Source of the DNA: Ascidia mentula
Taxonomy: Eukaryota; Chordata; Ascidiacea; Phlebobranchia; Ascidiidae
Direction of reading: 5' to 3'
NCBI GenBank assembly: GCA_947561715.1
Contig: OX387200.1
Span: 1,862,501 to 1,926,500 of the forward strand
Length of the DNA: 64,000 bases
Shown: piece after piece, positions 53,542-64,000 of the stretch
Numbering within the stretch: the first letter of the stretch is position 1
Layout of the letters: each line of letters starts with the position of its first letter
Notes under the pieces: model-generated
What the model saw: the letters and a program-made list of their open reading frames with translations, nothing else
Told to the model about the DNA's origin: nothing
Databases searched by the model: none
Position numbers and translations under genes: made by a program

Positions 53542-56500
53542 ATGCACTGGAAACTTAAGTTTGTGGTTATGCTTGTATGTTCTTTGGGATGTCGGGCTGA
53601 TTTCGACAAGGTTTCGCTTCAAAACAATGCGTACAATGGTGTAGTGGTTGCAATAGGTTCGGAAGTACCCGAAGATACGCAGATAATAGAAGATATAAAG
53701 GTAAAACAACCGTTCCCTTGTTTTGAATGCGTCTGCAATCGAAACAAACGTAAATATAGGCACCATGTATTGTATGTAACGTATTTTCTGAATTTGATCA
53801 GCATATTATTGTTAAACTCATGTATTGCATTAATAATTGTTGTTTGTCTTCCAGGAGACGATCACAGACGCTTCGAAAATTCTATTTTCCCTGACCAAAC
53901 ATAGAGCATATTTCGGTGACGTCACAATCTTGATCCCGAACGCCTGGAATGGGAATTACAAGATCGCAAGCGGACAACTTTATGACATGGTAAGGCAGTA
54001 ATAATGCAGGACCGTCATAGTATCACAATAATGCTAAATGCTATACGTGGGCCCGTGTATTAACTGTGAATATCTCAGGCTGACGTCATTGTAGCCGATG
54101 CCAACCCTGTGTACGGTGATTCCCCTTACACACTACAGTATGGTCAGTGTGGAGAACCTGGAACCTACATTCACGTGACTCCTGAATATTTGAGAGAAGA
54201 TTCGAAGGATCGCGGTAGGTTCGCGTCATTGGGATCGCCTTTTACGTATAGACACGATTCAAACTGATTACAAAACTTCCTAACATTTAAACACACTTTT
54301 ATTATGAAATTGTTTTTCAGGTAAGAAATTTGTTGAGGAATGGTCTCGACTTCGTTGGGGTTTAGACGATAAAAGTCTAACAGATGTTGATGGGGATTGG
54401 CGTTTTTTTGACATTCAAGCTAATGACGTCAACAGGTTGGATATTATTATGTTTGTATTTAATTCACGTACCTTAAACACTTTACAATCTATGTTGTGTT
54501 GTAAAGTCGACCCATTACTTTCGGAAAGCAAAAACAGTCAATTGTACTCTCGTATTTGTCAAATATGAGTGCGAGCCAATGCTTTTTCGTATGCACAATG
54601 CTGTCAAATCAATACCAACAATCAGTACATGTCAATAAGTATTCCAATGTACGCAGTCAGTACATGCAACTGATCACGAACTTTACAAATGCATCATAAA
54701 GCCACAAAACAAACAAATCAATGACGCAAATGTTGCAACTCGACTTGTTACAAAAATCAAGTGCTTCCTGTAGCCATGTTTGTCAACCGTCTGTGTGTTT
54801 GTTGATTGCCCTCTGCCCGAACCTATTGTTAGCACAAAAAGCTGATGGTCGTAATTCAAATGTCAACGCCGTAAGGTGAACTTACAGCGCGAAATACGAC
54901 TTTGCCACGAACTTTACGAGATAACTAACATTCTATGGACAAGGACTTAATGACAGTAAAACACGCTTTTGCTGCGTCAGTAAATTGATAAAATACTCGG
55001 TGAGCTGGGCATATATGTCTGCACTGATGTGGGTACTTTAACATACGCCCCTATTCATACTTACAAATTTCATTCCCAAAAAATGATGTGGTATTATAAC
55101 CTAGACAAGGTCATTTTCACTGCATAGCTATAAGTTACTTACAACGATCGTCCATAGGTACACCAAGCAGCACTTTTGAGACCTTATAAGTCGAAACAAT
55201 TGCCATCTCTGTGAGTAGTTCACTGAAATATTTGCAATGAAATTATTACTAGTCTCACAACATTCTTCAGGGTTTGCGGGTTGCAGAGTTATTGGGACGT
55301 ATTGGAAAGGGCAGTGGACTTTCACAACACAAATCCACCAAACCCAGACATCGAGGACTTGACGCCAAAGTTTACAGTAGTACAGGAAAGACGCCATCAA
55401 AAGATTGTGATTCTTGTTGACGTTTCCATAAACGAGGTGACCCAATTCTATTTGATATTTTTTTAAGTGTCATTTTAACTGATTTTGATTCAATTATGTG
55501 CCTAGGAAAAGTATTTATGAGGTCACGCAAAACTGCCTAAGGGGTAAAGTCACAATTGGGGCGTTTTAATGACGCTTCGTTAACATTTTTAACAGAACCA
55601 GCTGCGAGATGTCAAGAGAGCCACAAGTATTTTACTTAATCGGTTTCTGTCGGACGGCACCAAAGTTGGAATTGTTACTTCAACATCATCAGTTCTTTCT
55701 CAATTGACCTCAATCGACGACAGCAGGCAACACCTCGTTGAAATTGTCAGCAATGCGAAAGTGGAAAGTGGGTCATGTATTGGTTGTGGAATTCTCGATG
55801 GACTTGAGGTTAATATGCATAACAGTATTGCGTGTTTCATTTGAAAATTATTGCAAAGTTTGAAATTAACGCGACAGCATCGCTAATATTATGATCATTC
55901 CACAAAATATTGTTCACTATAGTAAATACGTAGCATGCCTGTGATTTTGTGCTGTTGCGCACTGGCGGGTTTCCCCTGTCTGCAATACGATCTCATGTAG
56001 CTCACCAGGATGCGGCAGCCACTACACTACGAGGGTCATGAGTTTAAACCTCCACAAATCGGGATATTTCTTTATCCTTTTTTGTATATGTCAGCTTATA
56101 AAAGCGATGATTTTTGTTTTGTTAGTTGTTTTGTCAAAGCCGCTTTTTCTACCTTTTCTGTGTAACAATGTAACAACTAATGGATAATGCAAAAATTTGG
56201 TGATGCATCTGTTACTTTAAGGTTTTGAGAGGTGACGGTGAACCGGTGAATGGAGGTCGGCTTATAATTCTCTCCTGTAATAAAGACACAGAAAGTCGTA
56301 TGTTGCCAGAGGTTAAAAACAGGGTGATGCAACTGGTATGAACTAGCATTACATAGTTTGTCTTTGAGCATTTTTTACCCATATTTTGTTTATCTTAGGG
56401 AGTAATCGTCGATTTCATAATGAGTGGGGGTTCCGCAACCACTCAAGAACTTGAAAATTTGTCCGAACAAACAGGGGGTTTCCCGTTTTATAACAATCCT

Positions 56501-59500
56501 GCGGACAGGAGTCAATTTGTTGCGTCTTTGGCTCAGTTGGTTAACTCGTACGACGGTGATGCTTATGACAATGTATTGCAGGTAATTCCATGAGTGCCTG
56601 ACGTCGTTTTCATTGCAACTGAGAGTGAACCTTAATTTTTTAGATATACAGTAAAACGTTCGAAGCAGAATCCACTCAGTTCAACGATGAAGTATTAATT
56701 GATTCGGGAGTAGGAAGAGATACAATTTTTTCATTTACATACTTGAGTAAACCCATGGACGTAATTGTAATTTCTCCTGAGGGTTCGAGGTTTTGCACCA
56801 AAAACATTAGGAATTGTGAGCATTACGCTGTGGAAGATAGCTTGCTTGAAATGATCACGTTCACCATTCCTGGCACAGCGACGGTATAGAAAATTGATTG
56901 GACGGATAACAACTCACATGTTTATCTGCTCAAAACTTTTGTAGGCCGGCACTTGGTTTTATCACCTGAGCATTGATGTAGAAGTCCCCAGCATCGTTGA
57001 CATCATTGTTACGTCAAAGATGGCTGACAGACAAGTCAAAGCAATTACTGCAAACGCCGAAGTCTCAACATACCAACTGGAGACCAAAAACTTAGTTGCA
57101 ATTTACACAAAGGTAAAAATTTACTATTATTGTGGAGTTAGAAGAAATTCATGCAAGGCAATTATGTTCAGGTTGCTAATGGTTACATTCCAGTACTTGG
57201 AGCCAATGTCTTGGCAACTGTTATTTATCCGTCCGGGCAAACAAAGGAAGTCGAGTTACATGACGATGGATCAGGTGAGAATACATTCGTTGCAGATGCT
57301 GTTGCTGACATAAACTTTAGTTAAAACTCAAGGAGGGTGTTCATTACCTACTGTATTAACTAATGTTGAGTAAACGCAATTTAGTGAAATTGTCAAAAAT
57401 ACACATTAAATACGACAACATTGCCATTTCGTCTAAACATTAAAAAAAATAACAAACGGCAGTGCGGCATATTTCCTGGAAAAGCAGAAATGTTGGTTTT
57501 AGCTAAAAACAGACCATGCACAAAGCCCCGTAATAATATTTAAACTGTTAGATTTAAAACAAACCAAAGTTGCTTATGCATTTACGCGGCTGAAGAAATT
57601 AAATGAGGTGATTTGTGTTTAGAATTTGATGTTTCTAAGCACGACGGAATTTATTCACGAGGTTTCTCAGATCTTAAAGAAACTGGAAAGTATTTCGTGC
57701 AGGTAAAATTTTCTCCATACTCAAGACTTGAGGTGGTTGTTTGGATGCTGAAATATTTTAAAAGCAATTTATTTATTTAAGGGCCCTTTAAACAAAGTCC
57801 TCTTTAAGCAATGTTTGTTTTAGGTTAAAGTATTGAGAAATGGACTGAAACACTCCGCGAAGATTGAAGGTGGTAAGAATTGTTCATCCTACTTTAGGAA
57901 TCATAATTGCAAAACTTCGAAAAGTAACCTCCTCTCTTAACAGATGCAAAGACAGAAAATGACAAAATCACTACTTCACAACTTGATCCATTCACGAGAG
58001 TTGCGTGGAGTTCCTTTTTCATAAACTCCAGGTACCAATATATATCGTAAGATTAAATCGTGGAATTTTTCGTCGAAATAGCAGTGATGTGCATTTGTGG
58101 TCGAAACATATTCCAATCGTTTATTTGAAAATGTTTAAATTTAGAAAATCAAGAAACGACTCTTTAGCGCCATCAAGCGATGCTATTGTAAAATTTATCT
58201 TGGAAGTTATTAAACCTGTCAGAAACACTTACCCTATGAAAACTCATTGAATACACGTTGCACTTTTGCATTTATCTGCTTCAGGGATTCGTTGGGGGAG
58301 GCGGCAAGTATTCCTTTAACTGAGGTTGATGACCTTCAAGCGGAACAAGTTGACGTCACAGACTTGTCACGTGGTGTGAGATTGACTTTCTCCATTCCTG
58401 AATCGAAGTTCAATCGAGTGTCAGGTCTGCTTACAATATTTACATAAGCAGCACCAATTAGGTGGATTACTTGGATTTATTACATTTTTTCAATGTTCTT
58501 GCGTAAAATTGTAGCCCTCAATAATAGCAATGCAAACGTGTGAAACGAATGTTCGAAAGCTTCTGTAGTATACTAAATTGGACTATGCGCCTGCTCCCGA
58601 CTTTATGTTTACTTTGCAATAACAGACGGAAACTATGAAGTTCGCTACAGCTACGTCGGCGAAAAACACTTAACCAACAATTTTGATGGTTGTAGTCTTG
58701 TCAAGGATTACAGCTACGAAGACAATTCCATAATAGTAAAATTGGAAAACTTTCCTCAATACCAAGAGGTTGTGAGGTAATATGGTATACAGCATGAATT
58801 AAGTTCTCCGCCTTATCTGCTTATTTGCATTCCGGTTTATTTTCGTCAAGAGTTTGGTTCGCAATTCGGTTGCTCGACAAAACTTCAACAAGAAGCCCGA
58901 CTTCAAACGTTGCATCAATAAGCCTGTTTTCTATGGTTGAAGATATGTCAGGATCTGGTGATGAACCGACCGCCACACCGAAGTCTGGTATGATGGTGCT
59001 TAATTTTGCAGTATGTTTTTTCATCGTTGCAGATACTACGTTATACCAATCCTGTAAAATTAAAACTATGCGTTTCCGTTTTGCAGAGGTCCAAAAGAAA
59101 CTGGAAATTTTTCAGCTTGTTACCATCATCTTAAGTGCTGTCTGCTTGGTGTTGAGTAAGTAAATTTAAAACTTTAGTTTACGAAATTTAAACATTTTAT
59201 TAAATCATGGAACTGTTTGCGTTTTTGCAGTTTAGATATTTAACAGAAAGGCTTAGGAAACTAAGAAATAACGGTTTGAGGTTCGGCATAGATAATAATT
59301 TTGATGTTTTTTTGACAGTTTGTTCATTGGTTGCCACAATTGTGCTTCACAAACGTTTGGACAAACAGAGAGATAAACTTCTCAAAAAACCGAAGGAGGA
59401 AGTTGAGATGGATTCTGTCCTGGATGAAGAAAGTTTGACGAATATTCCTAAACCAGCTCCTGATTATCAGATGTTCAAAAGGCCTGAAATCAAACCTCAA

Positions 59501-59551
59501 AGGGCTTCTTACAACAACTACAGTTATAATTATGCCGGAAATGAAAACTAA
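53542..59551 (+). CDS. Gene 8: divergent CLCA paralogue lacking catalytic and MIDAS residues
   Basis: Nineteen exons: 53542-53700, 53855-53989, 54079-54214, 54321-54435, 55271-55436, 55596-55808, 56222-56335, 56399-56581, 56644-56883, 56945-57112, 57172-57274, 57623-57702, 57824-57872, 57944-58031, 58285-58424, 58626-58776, 58851-58987, 59087-59155, 59319-59551. They encode 892 residues with every junction in frame. The zinc motif position reads EEWSRLRWGLDD (both histidines lost, residues 149-153). The MIDAS reads DVSINE, the threonine of TCIGCG is serine, and LTDG is LSCN. The cysteine-rich exon 5 and the first part of exon 6 are absent; exon 4 splices in phase to 55271. The stalk is short and not Thr-rich. 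Membrane helix and tail (MFKRPEIKP) are kept. The open frame over 19 exons argues for a selected pseudoenzyme, not decay. Confidence 0.85.
54436..55270. other. Enlarged gene 8 intron where the cysteine-rich exon should be
   Basis: Other copies carry a 172-175 base cysteine-rich exon here (CPxGLxG...GLPExGCVF). I find no remnant with those signatures. A short fragment of the inverted-end family lies at 55158-55205 (GAGACCTTATAAGTCGAAAC). Confidence 0.65.
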
Positions 59552-60021
59552 GAATCAACGAATTTCAGATCCGCTTTCATGTTTTTCCATTTTTCGCATT
59601 TTTATCACTAAAACTAATTGAAATGTGTGAAATTTTCGATTGTCAACCGTTGTAGAATATAACAACTGTACATTCAGTAAAAAAAATAGGTTGGAATCAT
59701 TTTGTTTGTGGATAAATACAGCAGCAATTTTCCGAACGTCGCGTGATTTTCTAGGAAAACAATTCCAATATTGACTTTATCATTTGTCAGAAACTTTATG
59801 ACCATCTGAGTTCCTCTTTAACAATGGCGGGTAATGGAAATGCAAACAAAGAAAGCGGGTTCGCATGAAGTTATAGCAAGATGTAAGAGTTAACTAAAGG
59901 TTTTTCAAAAAAGGATCATTTTTTTAAATCTATATCAGGGTTACGAAGGTGTTCAGACAAGCTTTGTTGCGATGTGTGTGCATTAGATTTAGATTGTAAG
60001 AACTAAGGCAGCTGTACAGGC
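59552..60021. other. Intergenic region between genes 8 and 9
   Basis: I see no gene or repeat. An acceptor-like GTACAG ends at 60019, two bases before the gene 9 ATG, suggesting a spliced leader or an upstream non-coding exon. Confidence 0.5.
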
Positions 60022-61083
60022 ATGACGGGTTACAACATTTTTTCGATCCTCTCTGCATTGTTGCTGTTGTCAGTTTCAACCTTTGGTCAGCCAAGTAAGT
60101 TTTGAAGTTTATAATGATGGGTTGTTTATAAAATACTTCATTTGATTTTATTCCATACTGAGCAATTTCATTCTTTTCTGTTATTTCTTTACTCTTGCTT
60201 TGCATCAGATAATGGAAAAAATATTTCCGATTATCCACCGATGCTGGTCAGCGCAAACATCACCTGTTCTTGGAATGACGTAAACAATGACGATTGTTAT
60301 TTCATATTTAAATCAAATCCGCTTGCAAACTTTTTTCTGATGACTGTCGGAGGTACGAGCTTTTAATCGCACACAAATTTCAATCATTTTTTTGTTGGGA
60401 GATTTGTGCTTTTGCAGGGAACATTGTTATTCAACACCAGTCGTATGTAAAGAAGCTTGGTTACGAAATGCAGAAGTTCGTTTTTATGGTCCAGGTAAAC
60501 CATGGTTTTGTGTTTACTTTTCTTCGTCAAACATTTTTTATTGCTACTTGGGTAAAGCACCAGTTAGTCGTACGATGTTTATGTGAGTTTAAATAATAGC
60601 GACAGAAATTCCTCATTCAACCTAACTATGTTTTCAAACAGAAACGAAGTGATCACGAGGATTATTACGTCAGTATTTGGTCACCCAAGTTCTCAGAACC
60701 TTTGAATATTTTCTTTCGAGTCGGCCAGGAGAACAATAACAACGGAATGGGTGCAGCCATCGTTGCGGTGGTTGTGATACTGAATGTTTTTATCATATTT
60801 CTGCCATGTCTATGTGTTTTGTGCATCAAAAAGGGTACGGTTCGTGCTTAGGAAACATCTTTGTGCTTTTTTTGGAAAATCTGAAGTAAAATCAAGTTGT
60901 TAATGCCAAAATTAAAATTTTAGTCAAGATAGGTCAAGACGTAACAGCATTGTCAAAACGATTCACGCTCGTATATTGACAGGTTGGTGTTGCTTCAAGT
61001 ATTGCTCTTACACCGAAGTGGTTGATGGCAGAGTGAAATATGTTTGTAGAAGAAGAAAACTAGGTACATCCATTATGTGGTAA
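60022..61083 (+). CDS. Gene 9: small type I membrane protein with Cys-rich juxtamembrane region, unknown family
   Basis: Five exons assemble in frame: 60022-60094, 60209-60352, 60418-60494, 60642-60834, 60983-61083, giving 195 residues. Signal peptide MTGYNIFSILSALLLLSVST; an extracellular part of about 100 residues with two cysteines and sites such as NISD and NITC for N-glycosylation; a membrane helix (GAAIVAVVVILNVFIIF); then a cytoplasmic cluster LPCLCVLC...GWCCFKYC that could be palmitoylated, and a basic end. A GTACAT donor at 61064 could instead join an exon at 61316-61392 (ending INGPFSIV) for 214 residues. It has no CLCA features and I do not recognise the family. It is the only non-CLCA gene in the window. 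Confidence 0.65.
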
Positions 61084-61392
61084 CAAATGTGCAGAAGGAT
61101 TGAAACGTTTGGTTAAAGTTGGTGCAATACTAAATTTCGACCTAAGTTTTGACAAAATGTTAGCCAGGTTTCCATTTAATTTGTGCTGTTTCATTAAATA
61201 ACTAATAAAAATCGATTTTGCGTTTACCATGAAAAATGTGTTTTTTAAGCATCTACGAGTGAATCACGAAAGAACGGCACATGTAGAAATACGAACCTGC
61301 CCTTTTTCTCCCTAGAAAACAATACGCAGAACAAATATCGTGCGTACGCTTGGAGTGCTGATGCAATTAACGGACCATTTTCAATTGTATAA

Positions 61393-61721
61393 TACTTCCG
61401 CGTATTTTCATGTATTCTTTAGTGGATGTCACTTATTTCATGATTTACACATATTGTGACATTTTCTTCACGTTATACCATCTTACTTGAATTATGCATT
61501 CAATTCTTAGGGCAACATTGATTCTTACGATGTATGCAAGTACATTTGGTACAAAAGGAAAAACAAACTGTACATTTGCGTACTTTGTTTTTGTAACAAA
61601 ACATAGTCATAGCTATATAACAAAAAAAGGAATACAAGCGAATACAACAACATACAGCAATGAAAATAAATCCCATTTGGGGAAATTGGGTTCATATACA
61701 ATCCTGCATGTTATTTCATAT
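61393..61721. other. Region between convergent genes 9 and 10
   Basis: Short convergent intergenic spacer. Nothing recognisable beyond presumed 3' ends of both genes. Confidence 0.5.
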
Positions 61722-63900
61722 TTACGAGGATGATTTCCTCTCGGGATATTTGAATTGTTTGCACTCGTTATATGCCCACGCTTCTTTAACCTGGTAACGA
61801 CCCGCTTCCGTGTCTTGACCGTGTTGGGAAAGGAGTTTCTCACGTTGTTTGTTTAAACGATATTGCATGATTATCGTCGATATCAGAGCACACACTGCAA
61901 CATTGTACATAATTACATCTAACACATGTGACTATAGTTGTATTCGTTAATATATCAAAGAGATTTACCGAGGATTGAACAAGATATGGTCAGTATGAGT
62001 GTCGCCAGCTGGTAAGATTCCAGTTTCTTCTGAATATCTGGAATAAAGGCAAATTGTAAGTGTTACTATAGAAAAAGAATAATATGATTTGTGTTTATTA
62101 AGCTTCGAAGAATATCATTCTCCCTTACAACATTATAAAACTAACCCAATTTTTCTGTTGACGTTTGACTTATTGTCGTTGTTGTAGTGACAATGCCTGT
62201 GGTTTCCGGAACAAGAAACAAATTAGTTTCCGCAATGTTTGACATTTCACTCACTGTCATGTTGAAATATGCTTTCATTGCAAACCAAACACTGAAATAA
62301 ACACAAAAAACGATTCTGAAAAGAAAACTTTTAAAACAAAAACATTATCTTTACAACATGAATGTAAAATATGTTTGTAACAAATTTTACCAGCTTCAAT
62401 TTCACACATGGTACAAAGTCACCTAGCTTTGTCCTGGCCTTGTGGAACACTTATTAAAGTAACAACTATATTATCCGTTTTTCCTGGTTCATTCGGATGA
62501 AATATCGATCCCTCTAAGACGTGGTTTTGTGCGACAAGTGTGCTAGTACCGTAATTATTTGTTAAGTCGTCTTCACTGTTAAAGTTGTACCGAATGTCGT
62601 ATCCATTAGCTGAAAAAATAATAATTACATTTGCAAGTTATCCCACAAAATATACAAAAGAAACAACATATTGGATTGTAAAGATAAAGTCAATATTATA
62701 TGCACAAAAGAGCCATAATAGTCAATGAGAGCTGCAGACAGGTTTACACAGTGTCAAGCCGCACTCATGAGATCTTACAGGTCGAAAAAGTTTACACCTG
62801 TCTGCAGCTCTCAAAGTCAATAATGTTTGAGTGAGCGGCAGGCAGAGCCACTGCTTCGACCTATTAAATCTCGGAAGTGCGGCTTGATGACAAGTGCCGG
62901 TTCGCCAGGTTGCCAGACAATGATTTCCACATTGCATTGTGACATTGCCCCGCGAGACGAATCACAATTCGCACCTGCTTCTCCTGTATCTGACCCAGGG
63001 GCTGTGAAGGTCAATCTAACTCCACGTGACAAATCATTTACGTCGACTTGTTCTGCTTTTAGGTCGGTGATGTTGCTCGTGGAAGTATTTCCACTTGCGC
63101 GCCTAACAAAGTAGTCACGTCTTTGACCAATGTACACAAATGTTACTTTAAACACTGTTACTGAAACTAAATTAAATCAAGTTCACATTTACTCAGTAAT
63201 CTATATATTACCCAGTATAGGAATAGGGCATCGTGTTTCCGGGTTTCCTAATGTTTCCTTTTGAATTTGCAACAACATTACCTGGAAAGAGTAAAACGAA
63301 ATGAGAAATAAGTAAAATATAATCTCCTAGATCCTCACCGTCACTTTTCACCGACTTTGGATTAAATGCAGCTTTTGACACCCCCGCGTGCAAGAACGAA
63401 TATACAAAGTTGTCTTCTAACAAAGGAAGTTTGTCCTACGATAGGAATGCAAAAGCGTTGTGCATTGTATCCCGCTTCTCCGGGTAACTTAAATATTCTT
63501 TACACGTAGGAAGACAAATATGGTACGTGATAAATGCAAGGGAATGCTTACTTGAACATACGACTTTCCACGTTTCGTGCAATCGAACGGAGATTGGAAA
63601 TATGCATGGTTAAGAGCATCTAGTTCACAATACATTTGGCCAGAGTAAAAATCCGGGGTTACCCAAGTTAAAACTTCACAATGCATCAAACGTAAACTTA
63701 CGCACAAACTGGTGGTCATTCAGAGCTTTCAAAACAGTAAACTTTGGAGTCACGTCAATGATTGAATGATTAGGAAAGTTTGTGTTGTTGAAATCAACTG
63801 ACGATCTGATGACACTCCAAACACTTCTGTTACCGCACATGATGTTGTGCTTGTTTGGAGCTTCCGAGTTGTGATTGTGATCGTCACAGAACTCCGTTGA
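61722..63900 (-). CDS. Gene 10: CLCA-like protein without the VWA core (5' part outside window)
   Basis: Minus-strand exons in reading order: 63702-63900, then 63552-63619 (or from 63673), 63339-63435, 63212-63281, 62975-63102, 62423-62609, 62146-62291, 61969-62037, 61722-61894. The first matches CLCA exon 6 ([29 protein letters not shown]) but stops where the first VWA strand begins. The next matches exon 13 (GKSYVQ), so exons 7-12 with the MIDAS are gone and only about 80 bases remain between. Exons 14-20 follow with usual lengths and phases: FN3-like region ([12 protein letters not shown]), short Thr stalk, membrane helix (KKLESYQLATLILT) and tail (QFKYPERKSSS). Whether the metalloprotease part exists upstream cannot be seen here. 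The exact acceptor after the deletion is uncertain. Confidence 0.8.
62727..62818. mobile_element. Short MITE-like copy of the inverted-end family
   Basis: Near-perfect inverted ends (AGAGCTGCAGACAGGTTTACAC and its complement GTTTACACCTGTCTGCAGCT) lie around a 45-base core, with AGTCAAT repeated just outside both ends. It sits in a gene 10 intron. A second half-copy with CACTGCTTCGACCT follows at 62824-62890. Confidence 0.75.
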
Positions 63901-64000
63901 CTGTGTGGTTTAAACGAAAAGAGTTCAAAGTTATGCAGCCCTCAAGCATTGGAAGTAAAGCTTAGAGTTTGTTACAGCCCAATACCATATTGCTACTTAT

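Overview
The window is animal genomic DNA: AT-rich, with 20-exon genes, GT-AG introns mostly 60 to 1000 bases long, and short repeat insertions in introns. It is almost entirely a tandem cluster of CLCA family genes (calcium-activated chloride channel regulators: secreted or membrane-anchored metalloproteases with a von Willebrand A, VWA, domain). The compact AT-rich introns and the family suggest an invertebrate chordate, most likely a tunicate such as Ciona. That is inference; nothing in the window fixes the species.

Layout from left to right. Gene 1 (1-8718, +) is a CLCA gene cut only at its 5' tip. Gene 2 (10150-11595, +) and gene 3 (15498-16851, +) are mini-genes that reuse only the last CLCA exons behind new signal peptides. 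Gene 2 keeps the FN3-like region, Thr stalk, transmembrane helix and tail. Gene 3 keeps only stalk, helix and tail, plus a 48-bp minisatellite coding a mucin-like repeat. Gene 4 (18117-25121, +), a CLCA pseudogene (26209-28620), gene 5 (29268-36357, +) and gene 6 (37077-43907, +) look like a block duplication of an A-type plus B-type pair, in which one B copy has died. Gene 7 (45620-51675, +) is a further B-type copy whose exons 5-6 resemble gene 1. Gene 8 (53542-59551, +) is a divergent copy that has lost the metalloprotease active site, the cysteine-rich exon and the VWA metal site. Gene 9 (60022 to about 61083 or 61392, +) is an unrelated small type I membrane protein. Gene 10 (61722-63900, -, 5' part outside the window) is a convergent CLCA gene in which all VWA core exons are absent.

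Full-length models share one plan: signal peptide, CLCA N-terminal domain with HEXXH...GxxDE, cysteine-rich exon, VWA with MIDAS, beta-rich middle, FN3-like region, Thr/Ser stalk, one membrane helix, and a short cytoplasmic tail with a recurring FKRPE-type motif. Exon lengths and phases agree between copies nearly exon by exon, which makes the hand-assembled models reliable. The cluster looks like one receptor- or protease-like scaffold being diversified by tandem duplication, module loss, active-site loss, gene conversion and stalk-repeat expansion.

Repeats include two intron insertions in gene 6, each flanked by an 11-12 bp direct repeat, a recurring inverted-end element family, a 114-bp hairpin, three minisatellites and a 560-bp non-coding duplication.
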